A DNA stretch of 64,000 nt from Chryseobacterium gleum (GCA_945897805.1 CAMDFX010000002.1:124001-188000); one strand, 5' to 3'. Counted from the stretch's first letter, positions 1 to 10,604 are shown. Numbers and translations are program-made. Notes: generated by a model from the letters alone, not told the origin.

Positions 1-334
1 CACATTGAAAAACGGTATTCAAATCAGATTCTTCCAATCCAAAGTTTTGAATTTCAAGCGTTGGCGTATATTTTCTGCGATCTCTAACAGGATTCGTTTT
101 GGTAAACAAATGTCCTCTGTTTCGGTAGCCCTGAATCAAGTTGATTACTTTGAATTCTTTCTGAAAATTTTCAGGAATTGCTCCGTCATCGTCAAAATTT
201 GTGCGTGCAAAATCAAATCCTTCGAAGAATTTTTGCCAACCAATATCCACGCTTTGTGGATCATTGAGGTATTCTTTATACAAATAGTCGATTGCAGTTA
301 CATCTGCATTTCCAACGTATGTTACTTTATCCAT
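1..334 (-). CDS. sucA: 2-oxoglutarate dehydrogenase E1 component, N-terminal part (truncated by window start)
   Basis: Reverse strand from ATG at 334 translates as MDKVTYVGNADVTAIDYLYKEYLNDPQSVDIGWQKFFEGFDFARTNF...NLIQGYRNRGHLFTKTNPVRDRRKYTPTLEIQNFGL, typical of OGDH E1 N-termini. Not in the ORF track because it is open-ended. Confidence 0.9.
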   Translation of the reverse strand, partial: MDKVTYVGNADVTAIDYLYKEYLNDPQSVDIGWQKFFEGFDFARTNFDDDGAIPENFQKEFKVINLIQGYRNRGHLFTKTNPVRDRRKYTPTLEIQNFGLEESDLNTVFQC

Positions 335-444
335 GTTTCGGTGCGCATTAACGGAGTTGCGAAATTAAGATTTTTATCATTTTTACCATGACAATTAACC
401 CTTTTATTTCATAAAATTAGGGAAAATGTTAATTTTCAATTCAA

Positions 445-810
445 TCAGCGCAGCTTTTCTCGGAAAAACACTTTTTGTGCTTCTCTTTTTATGACAATCA
501 TGGCAAAATCTCCTAACCAATTTTTATCTGCATTGCTAAAAAAATGGACATAATTTTTCTCTGAAATATCCAAAGAATACATCAACGGAAGCCATTTAGA
601 CGCTTGATTTTCTGCGATTTCTCCCAATTTTAATTGAACGATTTCTAACAAATTTGATAGCATTTTGGCATCAGTTTCAAAGTCAGATTCAAATTCAAAC
701 CCATGTTGACGAAAATCTTTGGCAATCTGCCGCTGCGTTCGCAACACAAAATCTCTTGAATTCATTGCTTGTTCAACGGATTCATTGATTTTTGAAAGTT
801 CGTTTTCCAT
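445..810 (-). CDS. Hypothetical protein (121 aa)
   Basis: Complete ORF between sucA and lysS, followed by a terminator-like hairpin upstream of lysS 3' end; no known domain recognised. Confidence 0.65.
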   Translation of the reverse strand: MENELSKINESVEQAMNSRDFVLRTQRQIAKDFRQHGFEFESDFETDAKMLSNLLEIVQLKLGEIAENQASKWLPLMYSLDISEKNYVHFFSNADKNWLGDFAMIVIKREAQKVFFREKLR

Positions 811-828
811 GGAATTAAAAGTACAAAA

Positions 829-857
829 AAAATGCGAGGCTTAGTTCCTCGCATTTT
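829..857 (-). terminator. Rho-independent terminator of lysS
   Basis: Inverted repeat AAAATGCGAGG-CTTAGTT-CCTCGCATTTT with a T-run on the minus strand, directly after the lysS stop. Confidence 0.8.
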
Positions 858-860
858 CAA

Positions 861-2567
861 TTATCCTATCTGAATATACAAAACATCTTCCTCTTTCGAT
901 ACTTTCAATATTCCTGCTTTGGTCAAGTTCTTAACAGCGCCATCCCAAGCTTTGTTGCTCAAATTGACTTTTTCTTTCACTTCTAATAAAAGTCCTTTTT
1001 GAATTTTTTCAACTGCACTTAAAATCAATTTTTCGTTGTCAGAAAGTTCGATTTTGGTCATTTTGACTTCTGGGCGCATTTGTGGGAAAAATAGTACTTC
1101 TTGAATGGATGGATTGTTTGTCAAGTACATAATCAAACGGTCCATTCCGATTCCTAAACCAGAAGTTGGTGGCATTCCATATTCCAACGCGCGTAAGAAA
1201 TCTTGGTCAATTAAACCTGTTGCTTCGTCATCGCCTTTTTCAGACAAACGCACTTGATCTTCAAAACGTTCTCTTTGTTCGATTGGGTCGTTTAACTCTG
1301 AATAAGCGTTTGCAACTTCTTTCCCGCAAACCATTAATTCAAAACGCTCTGTTAATTCTGGATTGTCACGGTGAACTTTACACAACGGCGACATTTCTTT
1401 CGGATAGTCGGTGATGAAAGTTGGCTGAATGTAATTTCCTTCGCATTTTTCGCCAAAAATCTCATCAATCAATTTTCCTTTCCCCATGGTTTCATCCACA
1501 GAAATTCCCAAGCCTTTTGCAGCCATTCTCAATTCTTCTTCTGATTTTCCATCAATGTCAAACCCAGTAAAATCAATGATTGATTGGCGCATAGTCACAC
1601 GTTTGTATGGCGCTTTGAAACTAATTTGATTTTCACCAAAAGTACAATCTGAAGTTCCGTTTACGGCAATGGCGCAATGTTCCAACAAGCGTTCTGTAAA
1701 ATCCATCATCCAATTGTAATCTTTGTAAGAAACATAGATTTCCATGGCTGTAAATTCTGGATTGTGCGTGCGATCCATTCCTTCGTTGCGAAAGTTTTTC
1801 GAAAATTCATACACGCCATCAAATCCGCCAACAATCAATCGTTTCAAATACAACTCATTGGCAATTCTCATATACAATGGAATGTCCAATGCATTGTGGT
1901 GCGTGGTAAACGGACGCGCTGCTGCTCCGCCTGGAATAGCTTGCAAAATCGGCGTTTCAACTTCCATGTAACCCGCTTCGTTGAAGAAGTTTCTCATGGC
2001 TGTAAACAATTTCGTTCTTTTCACAAACACTTCTTTCACTTGCGGATTCACAACCAAATCAACGTATCGCTGACGGTAACGCAATTCAGGATCTGTGAAT
2101 GCATCGTGCACTTTTCCATCATCGTCTGTTTTGGTCACAGGAAGTGGTCGCAAAGATTTCGCAAGTAGCGTAAACTCCTGCACATGAATGGAAATTTCAC
2201 CCACTTGAGTAGTAAACAAATATCCTTTGATTCCGATGAAATCACCTAAATCAAGTAATTTTTTGAAAACCTCGTTGTAAAGCGTTTTATCTTCTCCCGG
2301 ACAAATTTCGTCGCGATTGAAATACACTTGAATTCTTCCTGTACTATCCTGAATTTCAGCGAATGAAGCTTTACCCATAATGCGTTGACTCATCAAACGA
2401 CCAGCCACACAAACCTGTTTACTTTCCACGAAATCATCCTTTATACCTTGCGTATAATCTGTTACAGGATACAACGCTGCTGGATAAGGCTCAATGCCCA
2501 TCTCACGCAGTTTGTTCAGGGTCTCGCGACGCTGAATTTCTTGACTGGAAAGTTCGTTAAAACTCAT
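861..2567 (-). CDS. lysS: Lysyl-tRNA synthetase (class II)
   Basis: 568 aa; class II motifs including [34 protein letters not shown] and GLGIGMDRL. Confidence 0.97.
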   Translation of the reverse strand: MSFNELSSQEIQRRETLNKLREMGIEPYPAALYPVTDYTQGIKDDFVESKQVCVAGRLMSQRIMGKASFAEIQDSTGRIQVYFNRDEICPGEDKTLYNEVFKKLLDLGDFIGIKGYLFTTQVGEISIHVQEFTLLAKSLRPLPVTKTDDDGKVHDAFTDPELRYRQRYVDLVVNPQVKEVFVKRTKLFTAMRNFFNEAGYMEVETPILQAIPGGAAARPFTTHHNALDIPLYMRIANELYLKRLIVGGFDGVYEFSKNFRNEGMDRTHNPEFTAMEIYVSYKDYNWMMDFTERLLEHCAIAVNGTSDCTFGENQISFKAPYKRVTMRQSIIDFTGFDIDGKSEEELRMAAKGLGISVDETMGKGKLIDEIFGEKCEGNYIQPTFITDYPKEMSPLCKVHRDNPELTERFELMVCGKEVANAYSELNDPIEQRERFEDQVRLSEKGDDEATGLIDQDFLRALEYGMPPTSGLGIGMDRLIMYLTNNPSIQEVLFFPQMRPEVKMTKIELSDNEKLILSAVEKIQKGLLLEVKEKVNLSNKAWDGAVKNLTKAGILKVSKEEDVLYIQIG

Positions 2568-2598
2568 AATTAATTAATTTGCTTAAAATTTTATGCAG

Positions 2599-2606
2599 CA
2601 AAGATA
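2599..2606 (-). promoter_or_regulatory. Bacteroidota-type -7 element TATCTTTG upstream of lysS
   Basis: CAAAGATA on the plus strand matches TAnnTTTG on the minus strand about 30 nt before the lysS ATG; no clear -33 TTG seen. Confidence 0.5.
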
Positions 2607-2669
2607 ATGAAATGCGTTTGAAATGAATTTGGAAAGTAGGTTTTAAGGGATTTTAATTTGTTTAGCGCT

Positions 2670-3791
2670 TCACGCAAACAATTCTTGCGCGATAAAATCT
2701 GCCCAATGTTTGCCTTTTTCGGTTAAAATAATTTGACTATCAACTATTTTCAACCAATTTTTTGACTCAAAATCTACCAAGTTGCGTTTAAATTCTTCGG
2801 AGAATGTCAACTGTTTTTGCAATTGATTCATATCTACACCCCAACTTGTACGCAAACCAATGAGCAGCAATTCATTGAATTGGTCTTTGGGCGTCAATAT
2901 TTCTTTTTCAAAAGCAATTTCATTATCACAAATTAACCTTATGTATTTCTGATTGTTAGCAATGTTCCAAGAACGAGAATTGCCGTCAAAACTATGTGCC
3001 GACGGCCCAATGCCCAGATAGTGAACGCCTTTCCAATAATTGCTGTTGTGCTTTGAAATGAAACCTGTTTTCGCAAAATTGGAAATTTCATACTGCTCAA
3101 ATCCAGCGGTTTTTAAAGCGGAAATCAACAATTCAAATTGCCCACTTTGCTGCTCATTGTCGGCTGGTTTAATTTCTTTCTCTTTTACCAATTGATGCAA
3201 AGCGGTTTTTTCCTCCACAGTCAAACAATAGGCAGATATATGTTTGATATCCAGATTAATCGCTTGTTGAATTTGTTTCATCCAACGGTCATTGTCCATG
3301 TTTGGCAAACCATAAATTAAATCCAAACTGAGATTGTCAATTCCGGCTAGTTGTGCAATGCGAATACAATTTAAACCTTCTTCGGCCGTGTGCGCCCGAT
3401 TCATCCATAATAAATCTTCTGAATCAAAAGATTGAATTCCAACACTCAGACGATTAATTCCAGCGCTTTTCCAAGCTGCAACTTGCTGCAAAGTAATGTC
3501 ATCTGGATTGGCTTCCAAAGTACATTCCACATTTTCAGTACAAGTGAATTCTGAATGCACAGTTTGAATAAGTTTTTCTAGATCTGCGACATTTAACAAA
3601 CTTGGCGTTCCACCTCCAAAATAAATTGTTTCAACCTCTTGATTTTTGAGTTCGACGCTGCGCGCAACAAGCTCTTTCTGAATACAAGAAATCATCGAAT
3701 CATAATACGATTGATAGCTCGTACTAAAGTGAAAATCACAATACGTGCATCTTTGTTTACAAAATGGAATGTGGATGTAAATTCCTGCCAT
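2670..3791 (-). CDS. hemW: Radical SAM family heme chaperone HemW
   Basis: MAGIYIHIPFCKQRCTYCDFHF (CxxxCxxC), YFGGGTPSLL, RLSVGIQSF. Start moved from 3809 to 3791 because the conserved N-terminus begins at MAGIYIH and a promoter -7 motif lies between the two starts. Confidence 0.92.
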   Translation of the reverse strand: MAGIYIHIPFCKQRCTYCDFHFSTSYQSYYDSMISCIQKELVARSVELKNQEVETIYFGGGTPSLLNVADLEKLIQTVHSEFTCTENVECTLEANPDDITLQQVAAWKSAGINRLSVGIQSFDSEDLLWMNRAHTAEEGLNCIRIAQLAGIDNLSLDLIYGLPNMDNDRWMKQIQQAINLDIKHISAYCLTVEEKTALHQLVKEKEIKPADNEQQSGQFELLISALKTAGFEQYEISNFAKTGFISKHNSNYWKGVHYLGIGPSAHSFDGNSRSWNIANNQKYIRLICDNEIAFEKEILTPKDQFNELLLIGLRTSWGVDMNQLQKQLTFSEEFKRNLVDFESKNWLKIVDSQIILTEKGKHWADFIAQELFA

Positions 3792-3795
3792 GTTG

Positions 3796-3803
3796 CAAAG
3801 ATA
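3796..3803 (-). promoter_or_regulatory. TATCTTTG -7 element 4 nt upstream of the hemW start
   Basis: CAAAGATA on the plus strand; reads TATCTTTGCAACATGGCAGG on the minus strand. Confidence 0.45.
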
Positions 3804-3847
3804 GTTCAATCAAGAACTTCATCTTTAGAAATAAAATAAATCATAAA

Positions 3848-4543
3848 TTATTTCACCAGCATTTGAAATCCTTTTCCATGCACATTCATGATTTCAATGC
3901 GTTCGTCTTCCTTCAATAGTTTTCGCAATTTCGCAATGTAAACATCCATACTTCTTCCGTTGAAATAATTATCATCGCCCCAAATTGCGCGCAATGCGGC
4001 TTGTCTGTCTAATATTTCGTTTTGGTTTTTACAAAGCAATTTTAACAATTGATTTTCCTTGGTTGTCAATTTTACCGGCTTTTCACCTGTGTACAACAAG
4101 CGAGAAATTGGATCATATTTGATTTTTCCAATCATCATCGTTACATCTTCGTTATCCAAATTCAAGTCTGTTCTTCTTAAAATGGCTTCGATGCGCGCCA
4201 ATAATTCGTCCATCGAGAATGGCTTGGTAATATAATCATCTCCCCCGATGGAAAAACCTTCCAATTTATCTTCCTTCATTGCTTTTGCTGTCAAAAACAA
4301 AATTGGCACTTTTTTGTCGATTTCACGGATTTCTTTGGCCAATGTAAATCCGTCCATTTCTGGCATCATTACATCGAAAATGCAAAAGTCAAATGCACTG
4401 GCGTTGAATTTTTCAAAGGCAATTTTTCCGTTGCGCGCCAATTCTACTTGAAAGCCTTTTGTTTTTAGGAATGTGTGCAACAATAATCCTAAATTGTCGT
4501 CGTCTTCAGCGAGTAATATATTTAATTTTCTGCTCATAATCAA
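3848..4543 (-). CDS. OmpR/PhoB-family response regulator transcription factor
   Basis: Receiver domain (LLAEDDDNLG, DVMMPEMDG, TAKAMKEDKLEGFSIGGDDYITKPF) plus winged-helix C-terminus (GRSMDVYIAKLRKLL). Confidence 0.95.
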   Translation of the reverse strand: MIMSRKLNILLAEDDDNLGLLLHTFLKTKGFQVELARNGKIAFEKFNASAFDFCIFDVMMPEMDGFTLAKEIREIDKKVPILFLTAKAMKEDKLEGFSIGGDDYITKPFSMDELLARIEAILRRTDLNLDNEDVTMMIGKIKYDPISRLLYTGEKPVKLTTKENQLLKLLCKNQNEILDRQAALRAIWGDDNYFNGRSMDVYIAKLRKLLKEDERIEIMNVHGKGFQMLVK

Positions 4544-6156
4544 TCAATTATTATTAGTGTAAATTCTGATCCTTCGTTTAGTTTACTTTTAACTTCAATA
4601 TTCCATCCATTCAATTCTACAATGGATTTCACGTAACTCAATCCCAATCCAAAGCCTTTCACATTGTGCAAATTTCCTGTAGGAACTCGGTACAATTTAT
4701 CGAAAATTTTCGAGATATGTTCTTTGGAAATCCCAATTCCGCGATCTTTGATGGAAAGTGTTGCGCGGGCGCCTTCTTTTTTCAAGGAAACCAAAATAGA
4801 AGGATTTTCTTTGCTGTATTTGATGGCATTGTCAATCAAATTGGAAACAACACTGGTTGTGTGCATGCGATCGCCCACAATAAAAATGTTTTCATCGGCG
4901 ATATTTTCATTCAATTCACCGTTCACAGATTGCAACCTAAAAATTGCATGTTCACAAACTTCTTTAACCAATTCAGTTAAATTGATTGTTTCAAACTTCA
5001 TTTTCAATTCACCACGATCCAAAATTGCTGTTTGTAAAATTCGCTCAACCAGAACACCTAATCTTTTGTTTTCATCATCAATCATTTTCACAAAAGTTGC
5101 AGAATGTGTCAAATCTCCCCCCATCATTTCTTTGTCTCCCATTGCCTCGCAAGCAAGAGAAATAGTTGAAATTGGCGTTTTAAATTCGTGTGTCATGTTG
5201 TTGATAAAATCATTGCGCATCTCACTTAATTTCTTTTGGGTGATGATGGTTCTAAACATAAACGAAAGCGCAACGATAATTAGTATAACGAGGCCTAAAC
5301 TTATAGTCAACATTCCAAAAATTTCCTTTACAACAAATGACTTTTTAGTGGGGAAATCGATGTAAATATTCAATTGTTCATCCAAGAAATTTCCAGGGAA
5401 AAGATTGATATGCGCTACTTTAGTAGTATCTAAATTGAATTTGTAGTTGGATGTCGGATGTTTATAGCGAATCGGCGATCCATCTTCCTTTACAATCAAA
5501 AATTCGAAATCATTCGGCAACTCGTCATCTTTAATTTCATGTGCTATAATTGAATCCAAAAATACGATATCGATGCGTTCCGACGGTTCATCGTACACAT
5601 TGTCGCGAAATGCTTGTATCATCATGTCGCTGATATACTTTGATTTACGAAAAATCTGCTGCATCACCCGTTGATCTAATTGCACTGAAACTGAAGCAGA
5701 ATCATTGTCGGGTAACATGCCAGATTCACGGTTAAATAATTCACGTAATTCCTTCACATCTCTGGCAAAAACACGGTGCTCAGCCGAAATTCCTGACAAA
5801 GAATCAAATGATTTTCCTTTGATGATTAAATACTTTTGAATCTGACCATTTTGGATGATAAAAGTATCTTTTATCATCACGGATTCTTGCGAATCAAGCA
5901 AATTTTGAAACTCTTTTTTGAGAATTTCCTTGTATTGACCGCTGAAATCTTTGTTGACCACATTCATGTACTTGCGAATGTCTTCCGCTTTTTCATGCCT
6001 GATGGCAACTCGGTCTAATAAAGTGACAACCTTCGCTTTAAATTGCGTTGATTTTCTGTCGTATAATTGAGCTGTTTGAAAAAATTGAATCACCAACAAA
6101 GCCAAAACGGCAACGCTAACTAATACAACAATAAGATTGATTCTGATTTTTTTCAC
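4540..6156 (-). CDS. Membrane sensor histidine kinase
   Basis: Two TM helices, H-box NMTHEFKTPISTI, N-box LIDNAIKYS, G-boxes DRGIGI and GFGLGLSYV; 4-nt overlap with the response regulator. Confidence 0.95.
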   Translation of the reverse strand: MKKIRINLIVVLVSVAVLALLVIQFFQTAQLYDRKSTQFKAKVVTLLDRVAIRHEKAEDIRKYMNVVNKDFSGQYKEILKKEFQNLLDSQESVMIKDTFIIQNGQIQKYLIIKGKSFDSLSGISAEHRVFARDVKELRELFNRESGMLPDNDSASVSVQLDQRVMQQIFRKSKYISDMMIQAFRDNVYDEPSERIDIVFLDSIIAHEIKDDELPNDFEFLIVKEDGSPIRYKHPTSNYKFNLDTTKVAHINLFPGNFLDEQLNIYIDFPTKKSFVVKEIFGMLTISLGLVILIIVALSFMFRTIITQKKLSEMRNDFINNMTHEFKTPISTISLACEAMGDKEMMGGDLTHSATFVKMIDDENKRLGVLVERILQTAILDRGELKMKFETINLTELVKEVCEHAIFRLQSVNGELNENIADENIFIVGDRMHTTSVVSNLIDNAIKYSKENPSILVSLKKEGARATLSIKDRGIGISKEHISKIFDKLYRVPTGNLHNVKGFGLGLSYVKSIVELNGWNIEVKSKLNEGSEFTLIIID

Positions 6157-6299
6157 TTCAAACTTTTGAACTAAAGTAACTCAAACTCTTAGTTTATGCC
6201 GATGCTTAACTTTTTTTAACAAGAAGAAAATGATATAAAATCAAGAAAATCAGATTTTTTGAAAATAATTTTGATATCTATTAACGCCCAGTTTTCGCA

Positions 6300-6899
6300 C
6301 TAAAATGTTTCTCTAGCGATGAAAAAACGATAGAGGCTCACACCAAAAATCAAGGCAAAAACATAGTAAATTACAGGAATTTCAGCCAGCAGAGAAAGAC
6401 CTAGAAATAAACCTGAAGCGGCAATCACCAGAAACATGGTTTTAAAATGCAATTTCCAGATTTCGCTCGGTTTGGTGGTTTGAAATTTCCCTGTCAACAA
6501 AAACTGCATTTTATACTGCGAAAAACCTGCATAAATGAGCAATGGAATTAAGATTATTCCTTGGGCAATACCCATTTCTTTGTAACTCAAAAATGCCCAA
6601 GTGTTTTTCAATAAATCAAACGCAGGATCAATTTGATACAAAGCAGGAATGACGGCCACAAAACCGATCAAAATCAAAGCAATAGTCAACAATAAATTAA
6701 CCACTGGAAATTTGTTTTCTAAACCTTTGTATTGAATTACTTTGTGAAACTTAACAAATGAAAAAGCGCAAAATATCTTGTAATCCAACAGGTAAAAAAG
6801 CAGGATAAAGTAAAAATCCCAATTCCAAAAGAAATAACCCAACAGGGGAATGGCTAAATCCGCAACAGCTTGAATAATTCTAACTTGGGCTAAACTCAT
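6300..6899 (-). CDS. Hypothetical polytopic membrane protein
   Basis: 199 aa with several hydrophobic segments; 4-nt overlap with the upstream TPR gene. Confidence 0.75.
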   Translation of the reverse strand: MSLAQVRIIQAVADLAIPLLGYFFWNWDFYFILLFYLLDYKIFCAFSFVKFHKVIQYKGLENKFPVVNLLLTIALILIGFVAVIPALYQIDPAFDLLKNTWAFLSYKEMGIAQGIILIPLLIYAGFSQYKMQFLLTGKFQTTKPSEIWKLHFKTMFLVIAASGLFLGLSLLAEIPVIYYVFALIFGVSLYRFFIARETF

Positions 6900-7888
6900 T
6901 TTAATTTCACAATTTCCTTTTTAGACAACTCAAAATCAGGATTGTATTCCAACGCTTTTTTAAATGATTTGAAAGCCAAAGATTTTCTACCTTGTTGCGT
7001 GTAACACAAACCCAAATTGTGCCAACCTTTCACAAAATCAGGCTGCATTTCAATGGATTTTTTATAAAAGAAAACAGCACTATCTAATTCATTTTGATTA
7101 AATTGTTTGATATAACCTTGATTGAAAAATGCCAAATAATAAGAAGTGTCTGTTTCAATCAAATGTCTATAACCAGCCAAAGCACCTGGATAATTTTGTA
7201 ATTCTTGCAAGGAATAAGCGATTCCATAAAGTGCGTCAACAGATTTTGGTTCAATTTGAGCCGCTGTTCTAAAATATTCTAACGCAAATTTATATTCACC
7301 ATCTTCAGAATACAACCAACCCAATTGCATGTAACCTGCAAAAAACTCAGGGTCTTGCTGCACAGCGGTTTCAAAAGAGGATTTTGCCAATTTTCTATCG
7401 CCCAAAGCAATGTAATTCGTTCCTTTCATTACATAAGCATCACGAAATCTTTTGTCGATTTTTAGTGCGATATTGATATTTTTGAATGAGTTTTCAAAAT
7501 CGCCCTGCAAGGTATAAGTTGACGCCAAATTCACAAAGGCCTCCTTGTTTTTGGGTTGTTTTAATGTGATGTATTTCAAATATTTTTGTGCTATATCAAC
7601 ATCTGCTTGCGTGCGTTCTGCTCTGTTAATCAAGGATAAAGAGTACAAATAACGCGCTTCAATATTCGTTGTATCCAATCTAAATGCTTTCGCTGTCAAA
7701 GGCAATGCTTCTGCCGATCTGTAATCGTCCAACAATTGCTTTCCATATTCTAATAAAAGTGGAATACTGTCAGGATAAACCTTCACCAAACTGTCCAGAT
7801 TAGTAGATTTGACTGCTGTTTTTGGATCAGAACCTCCACAACTGACAAAAAATAAACTTACAATAAATGAAACAAATAGAATACGCAT
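6896..7888 (-). CDS. TPR-repeat lipoprotein
   Basis: MRILFVSFIVSLFFVSCGG lipobox followed by multiple TPR motifs. Start moved from 7939 because TATATTTG lies between the two ATGs. Confidence 0.85.
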   Translation of the reverse strand: MRILFVSFIVSLFFVSCGGSDPKTAVKSTNLDSLVKVYPDSIPLLLEYGKQLLDDYRSAEALPLTAKAFRLDTTNIEARYLYSLSLINRAERTQADVDIAQKYLKYITLKQPKNKEAFVNLASTYTLQGDFENSFKNINIALKIDKRFRDAYVMKGTNYIALGDRKLAKSSFETAVQQDPEFFAGYMQLGWLYSEDGEYKFALEYFRTAAQIEPKSVDALYGIAYSLQELQNYPGALAGYRHLIETDTSYYLAFFNQGYIKQFNQNELDSAVFFYKKSIEMQPDFVKGWHNLGLCYTQQGRKSLAFKSFKKALEYNPDFELSKKEIVKLK

Positions 7889-7904
7889 TAATATAGTTTT
7901 TATG

Positions 7905-7912
7905 CAAATATA
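7905..7912 (-). promoter_or_regulatory. TATATTTG -7 element for the TPR lipoprotein gene
   Basis: CAAATATA on the plus strand; a TTTG about 24 nt upstream is a possible -33. Confidence 0.45.
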
Positions 7913-8009
7913 ATGGATAAAGCGAAATCTTTCGTTCAAACAATTGCGCTTTGATTGCTTGGTAGGAATTATTTAGTCTGTCAACTTACCTATAATTCTG
8001 AATTGAAAC

Positions 8010-8017
8010 TATCTTTG
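8010..8017 (+). promoter_or_regulatory. TATCTTTG -7 element upstream of the ABC-F gene
   Basis: Exact TAnnTTTG match about 20 nt before the ATG. Confidence 0.45.
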
Positions 8018-8037
8018 CCGCTTCAAATTAGAAGAAT

Positions 8038-9672
8038 ATGATTTCAATAGATGCGTTGGGCGTTGAGTTTAGCGGAACAACATTGTTTAGCGATGTTTCA
8101 TTCGTGATCAACGAAAATGATAAAATCGCCTTGATGGGAAAAAATGGTGCCGGAAAATCTACGCTTTTGAAGATTTTAGCTGGAATTAGTAAACCAACTT
8201 CAGGAAGTATTTCTGCACCCAAGGATTTCATCATTTCCTATTTGCCACAGCATTTATTGACAGAAGACAATGCGACCGTTTTTGAAGAAACAAGCAAAGC
8301 TTTCTCATCGATTTTTGCCATGCGTGACGAAATTGAAGCCTTGAATACTGAATTGACTGTCCGCACCGACTACGATTCAGATGACTATTACAAAATCATT
8401 GAAAAAGTTTCAGAATTAAGCGAAAAATATTATTCGATTGAAGAAATCAACTACGAAGCAGAAGTTGAAAAAGTACTTGTAGGAATTGGATTTTTGCGTT
8501 CAGATTTCACCCGTCCAACATCAGAGTTTAGCGGTGGATGGAGAATGCGCATCGAATTGGCCAAAATTTTATTGCAAAAACCAGATTTGATTTTACTGGA
8601 TGAGCCAACGAATCACATGGACATTGAATCGATCCAATGGTTGGAAGATTTTTTGGTAAATAGTGCCAAAGCAGTTGTGGTAATTTCACACGATAGAACA
8701 TTTATAAACAACATCACCACGCGCACAATTGAAGTTACGATGGGAAGAATTTACGACTATAAAGTGAATTATTCTCGGTACTTAGAATTGCGCAAAGAAC
8801 GCCGCGAACAGCAGCAAAAACAATGGGAAGAACAGCAAAGAATCATAGCCGATAATACCGAATTTATCGAAAGATTTAAAGGAACTTATTCCAAAACGTT
8901 GCAGGTGCAATCGCGGGTAAAAATGCTTGAAAAAATGGTTTTGGTGGAAGTGGACGAAGTAGACAATTCTTCCCTGAGATTAAAGTTTCCGCCAGCGCCG
9001 CGTTCAGGAAATTATCCCGTGGTTGTGAACGAACTTTCGAAATCTTACGGCGATCATACTGTTTTCAAAAATGCTTCTTTGACCATCGAACGAGGACAAA
9101 AAATTGCCTTTGTAGGTCGAAACGGAGAAGGAAAATCGACTTTGGTGAAAGCCATCATGAAAGAAATCGATTTTCAAGGAAGTTTGGAATTGGGACACAA
9201 TGTGCAAATTGGCTATTTTGCCCAAAATCAAGCGTCTTTGTTGGATGAAACCTTGACTGTTTTTGAAACCATCGATCACGCAGCCGAAGGCGATGTGCGC
9301 AACAAAATCAAAGATATTTTGGGCGCTTTCATGTTTGGCGGCGACAATTCAACCAAAAAAGTAAAAGTGCTTTCTGGTGGTGAAAAAACCCGTTTGGCGA
9401 TGATCAAATTGTTGTTGCAACCAGTCAATTTGTTGATTTTAGATGAGCCAACAAATCACCTAGACATGAAAACCAAAGACATTATCAAAGATGCTTTGAA
9501 AGACTTTGACGGAACATTGATTTTAGTTTCTCACGACCGTGATTTCTTAGATGGTTTGGCAAGTAAAGTAATAGAATTTGGCAATCAACGCGTGAAAGAA
9601 CACTTGGAAGACATCAATGAATTCTTGGTGCGTAAGAAAATGGAGAATTTGAGAGAGATTGAAAAAAAATAA
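8038..9672 (+). CDS. ABC-F family ATP-binding protein
   Basis: Two ABC domains (GKNGAGKSTLLK, GRNGEGKSTLVK), two LSGG/FSGG signatures, LLDEPTNHMD and ILDEPTNHLD, no TM segments. Confidence 0.95.
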   Translation: MISIDALGVEFSGTTLFSDVSFVINENDKIALMGKNGAGKSTLLKILAGISKPTSGSISAPKDFIISYLPQHLLTEDNATVFEETSKAFSSIFAMRDEIEALNTELTVRTDYDSDDYYKIIEKVSELSEKYYSIEEINYEAEVEKVLVGIGFLRSDFTRPTSEFSGGWRMRIELAKILLQKPDLILLDEPTNHMDIESIQWLEDFLVNSAKAVVVISHDRTFINNITTRTIEVTMGRIYDYKVNYSRYLELRKERREQQQKQWEEQQRIIADNTEFIERFKGTYSKTLQVQSRVKMLEKMVLVEVDEVDNSSLRLKFPPAPRSGNYPVVVNELSKSYGDHTVFKNASLTIERGQKIAFVGRNGEGKSTLVKAIMKEIDFQGSLELGHNVQIGYFAQNQASLLDETLTVFETIDHAAEGDVRNKIKDILGAFMFGGDNSTKKVKVLSGGEKTRLAMIKLLLQPVNLLILDEPTNHLDMKTKDIIKDALKDFDGTLILVSHDRDFLDGLASKVIEFGNQRVKEHLEDINEFLVRKKMENLREIEKK

Positions 9673-9755
9673 TTTTGGCTCAATTATTGATTTTTCGTAA
9701 TTTAGTATTCAATTTTTGATTTTTAGAAAGTAAAAACCACTTAAAAAGTTAAATT

Positions 9756-10604
9756 ATGAAAAAGTTTCTCTTCATTTCTTCAGTCGTTGCAAGCGTATTC
9801 TTTTTAGATTCTTGTAAGAAAAATAAAAACAAATACGACAACAGCAATGCCCCCAAAACTAATGCAATCATCGAAAATGCTTTTGATGAAATGACCAACA
9901 TGACAGATCAAGCCATTACAGGAAATATGATTTTCTATAAAAGTGGAAAAGTAACTGTTTATAATTTGGCAAGTGCAGAAAATATGTTCATAGAAAAAGC
10001 GGCTTGCAGCGTTATCATTACACTTGATACCGTAAGCTCTCCAAAGTCAATCACTATCGATTGGGGAAATACCAATTGTGACTGCAACGATGGCAAACAA
10101 AGAAGAGGAAAAATCATCACTACTTTTACTGGTTCATATTACGCGCAAGGAACTGTGATTACGCATACGCCTGTTGATTATTACGTGAATAACAACAAGT
10201 TGGAAGGAACGAAAACCATCACCAACATGGGTGTAAATGCAAATAGTCAGCCTTATTACAATGTTGAAATCAATGGTGTTGCAACTTTGTCAACAGGTGA
10301 AATTGTAAATTATACTTCTTCCAGGGTAAGAACTTTTACCAATGGTTACAATACGCAATTGAATTTTTGGGATGATGAATATGACATCACAGGAACTGCC
10401 AATGCAACGGTTGTAAACGGTGACGGTTATCAAGCACAAACGACAGCTCCATTGCACATCAAAGTTGGTTGTGGTTATATCACTCGCGGAACTTTAGAAA
10501 TTACACCAACAGGAAAACCAGTACGCGTGATTGATTATGGTTCAGGAACTTGTGATGCAACGTTTACCATTACAATCAACGGAACGACTTATACGATTAA
10601 TTGA
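9756..10604 (+). CDS. Hypothetical lipoprotein
   Basis: Signal peptide and lipobox (SVFFLDSCKKNKNK); no recognised domain. Confidence 0.8.
   Translation: MKKFLFISSVVASVFFLDSCKKNKNKYDNSNAPKTNAIIENAFDEMTNMTDQAITGNMIFYKSGKVTVYNLASAENMFIEKAACSVIITLDTVSSPKSITIDWGNTNCDCNDGKQRRGKIITTFTGSYYAQGTVITHTPVDYYVNNNKLEGTKTITNMGVNANSQPYYNVEINGVATLSTGEIVNYTSSRVRTFTNGYNTQLNFWDDEYDITGTANATVVNGDGYQAQTTAPLHIKVGCGYITRGTLEITPTGKPVRVIDYGSGTCDATFTITINGTTYTIN

Noticed and set aside
5-391. ORF-track plus-strand 128-aa ORF
   Set aside because: Antisense to the clearly coding sucA N-terminus on the minus strand.
1166-2168. Plus-strand ORFs (82, 163 and 75 aa) inside lysS
   Set aside because: Antisense to lysS; low-complexity His/Phe/Asn-rich translations typical of reverse frames of low-GC genes.
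4664-5365. 233-aa plus-strand ORF
   Set aside because: Longest antisense ORF, but lies entirely within the histidine kinase and has no recognisable domain.
8028-8234. 68-aa minus-strand ORF
   Set aside because: Antisense to the ABC-F N-terminus including the Walker A region.
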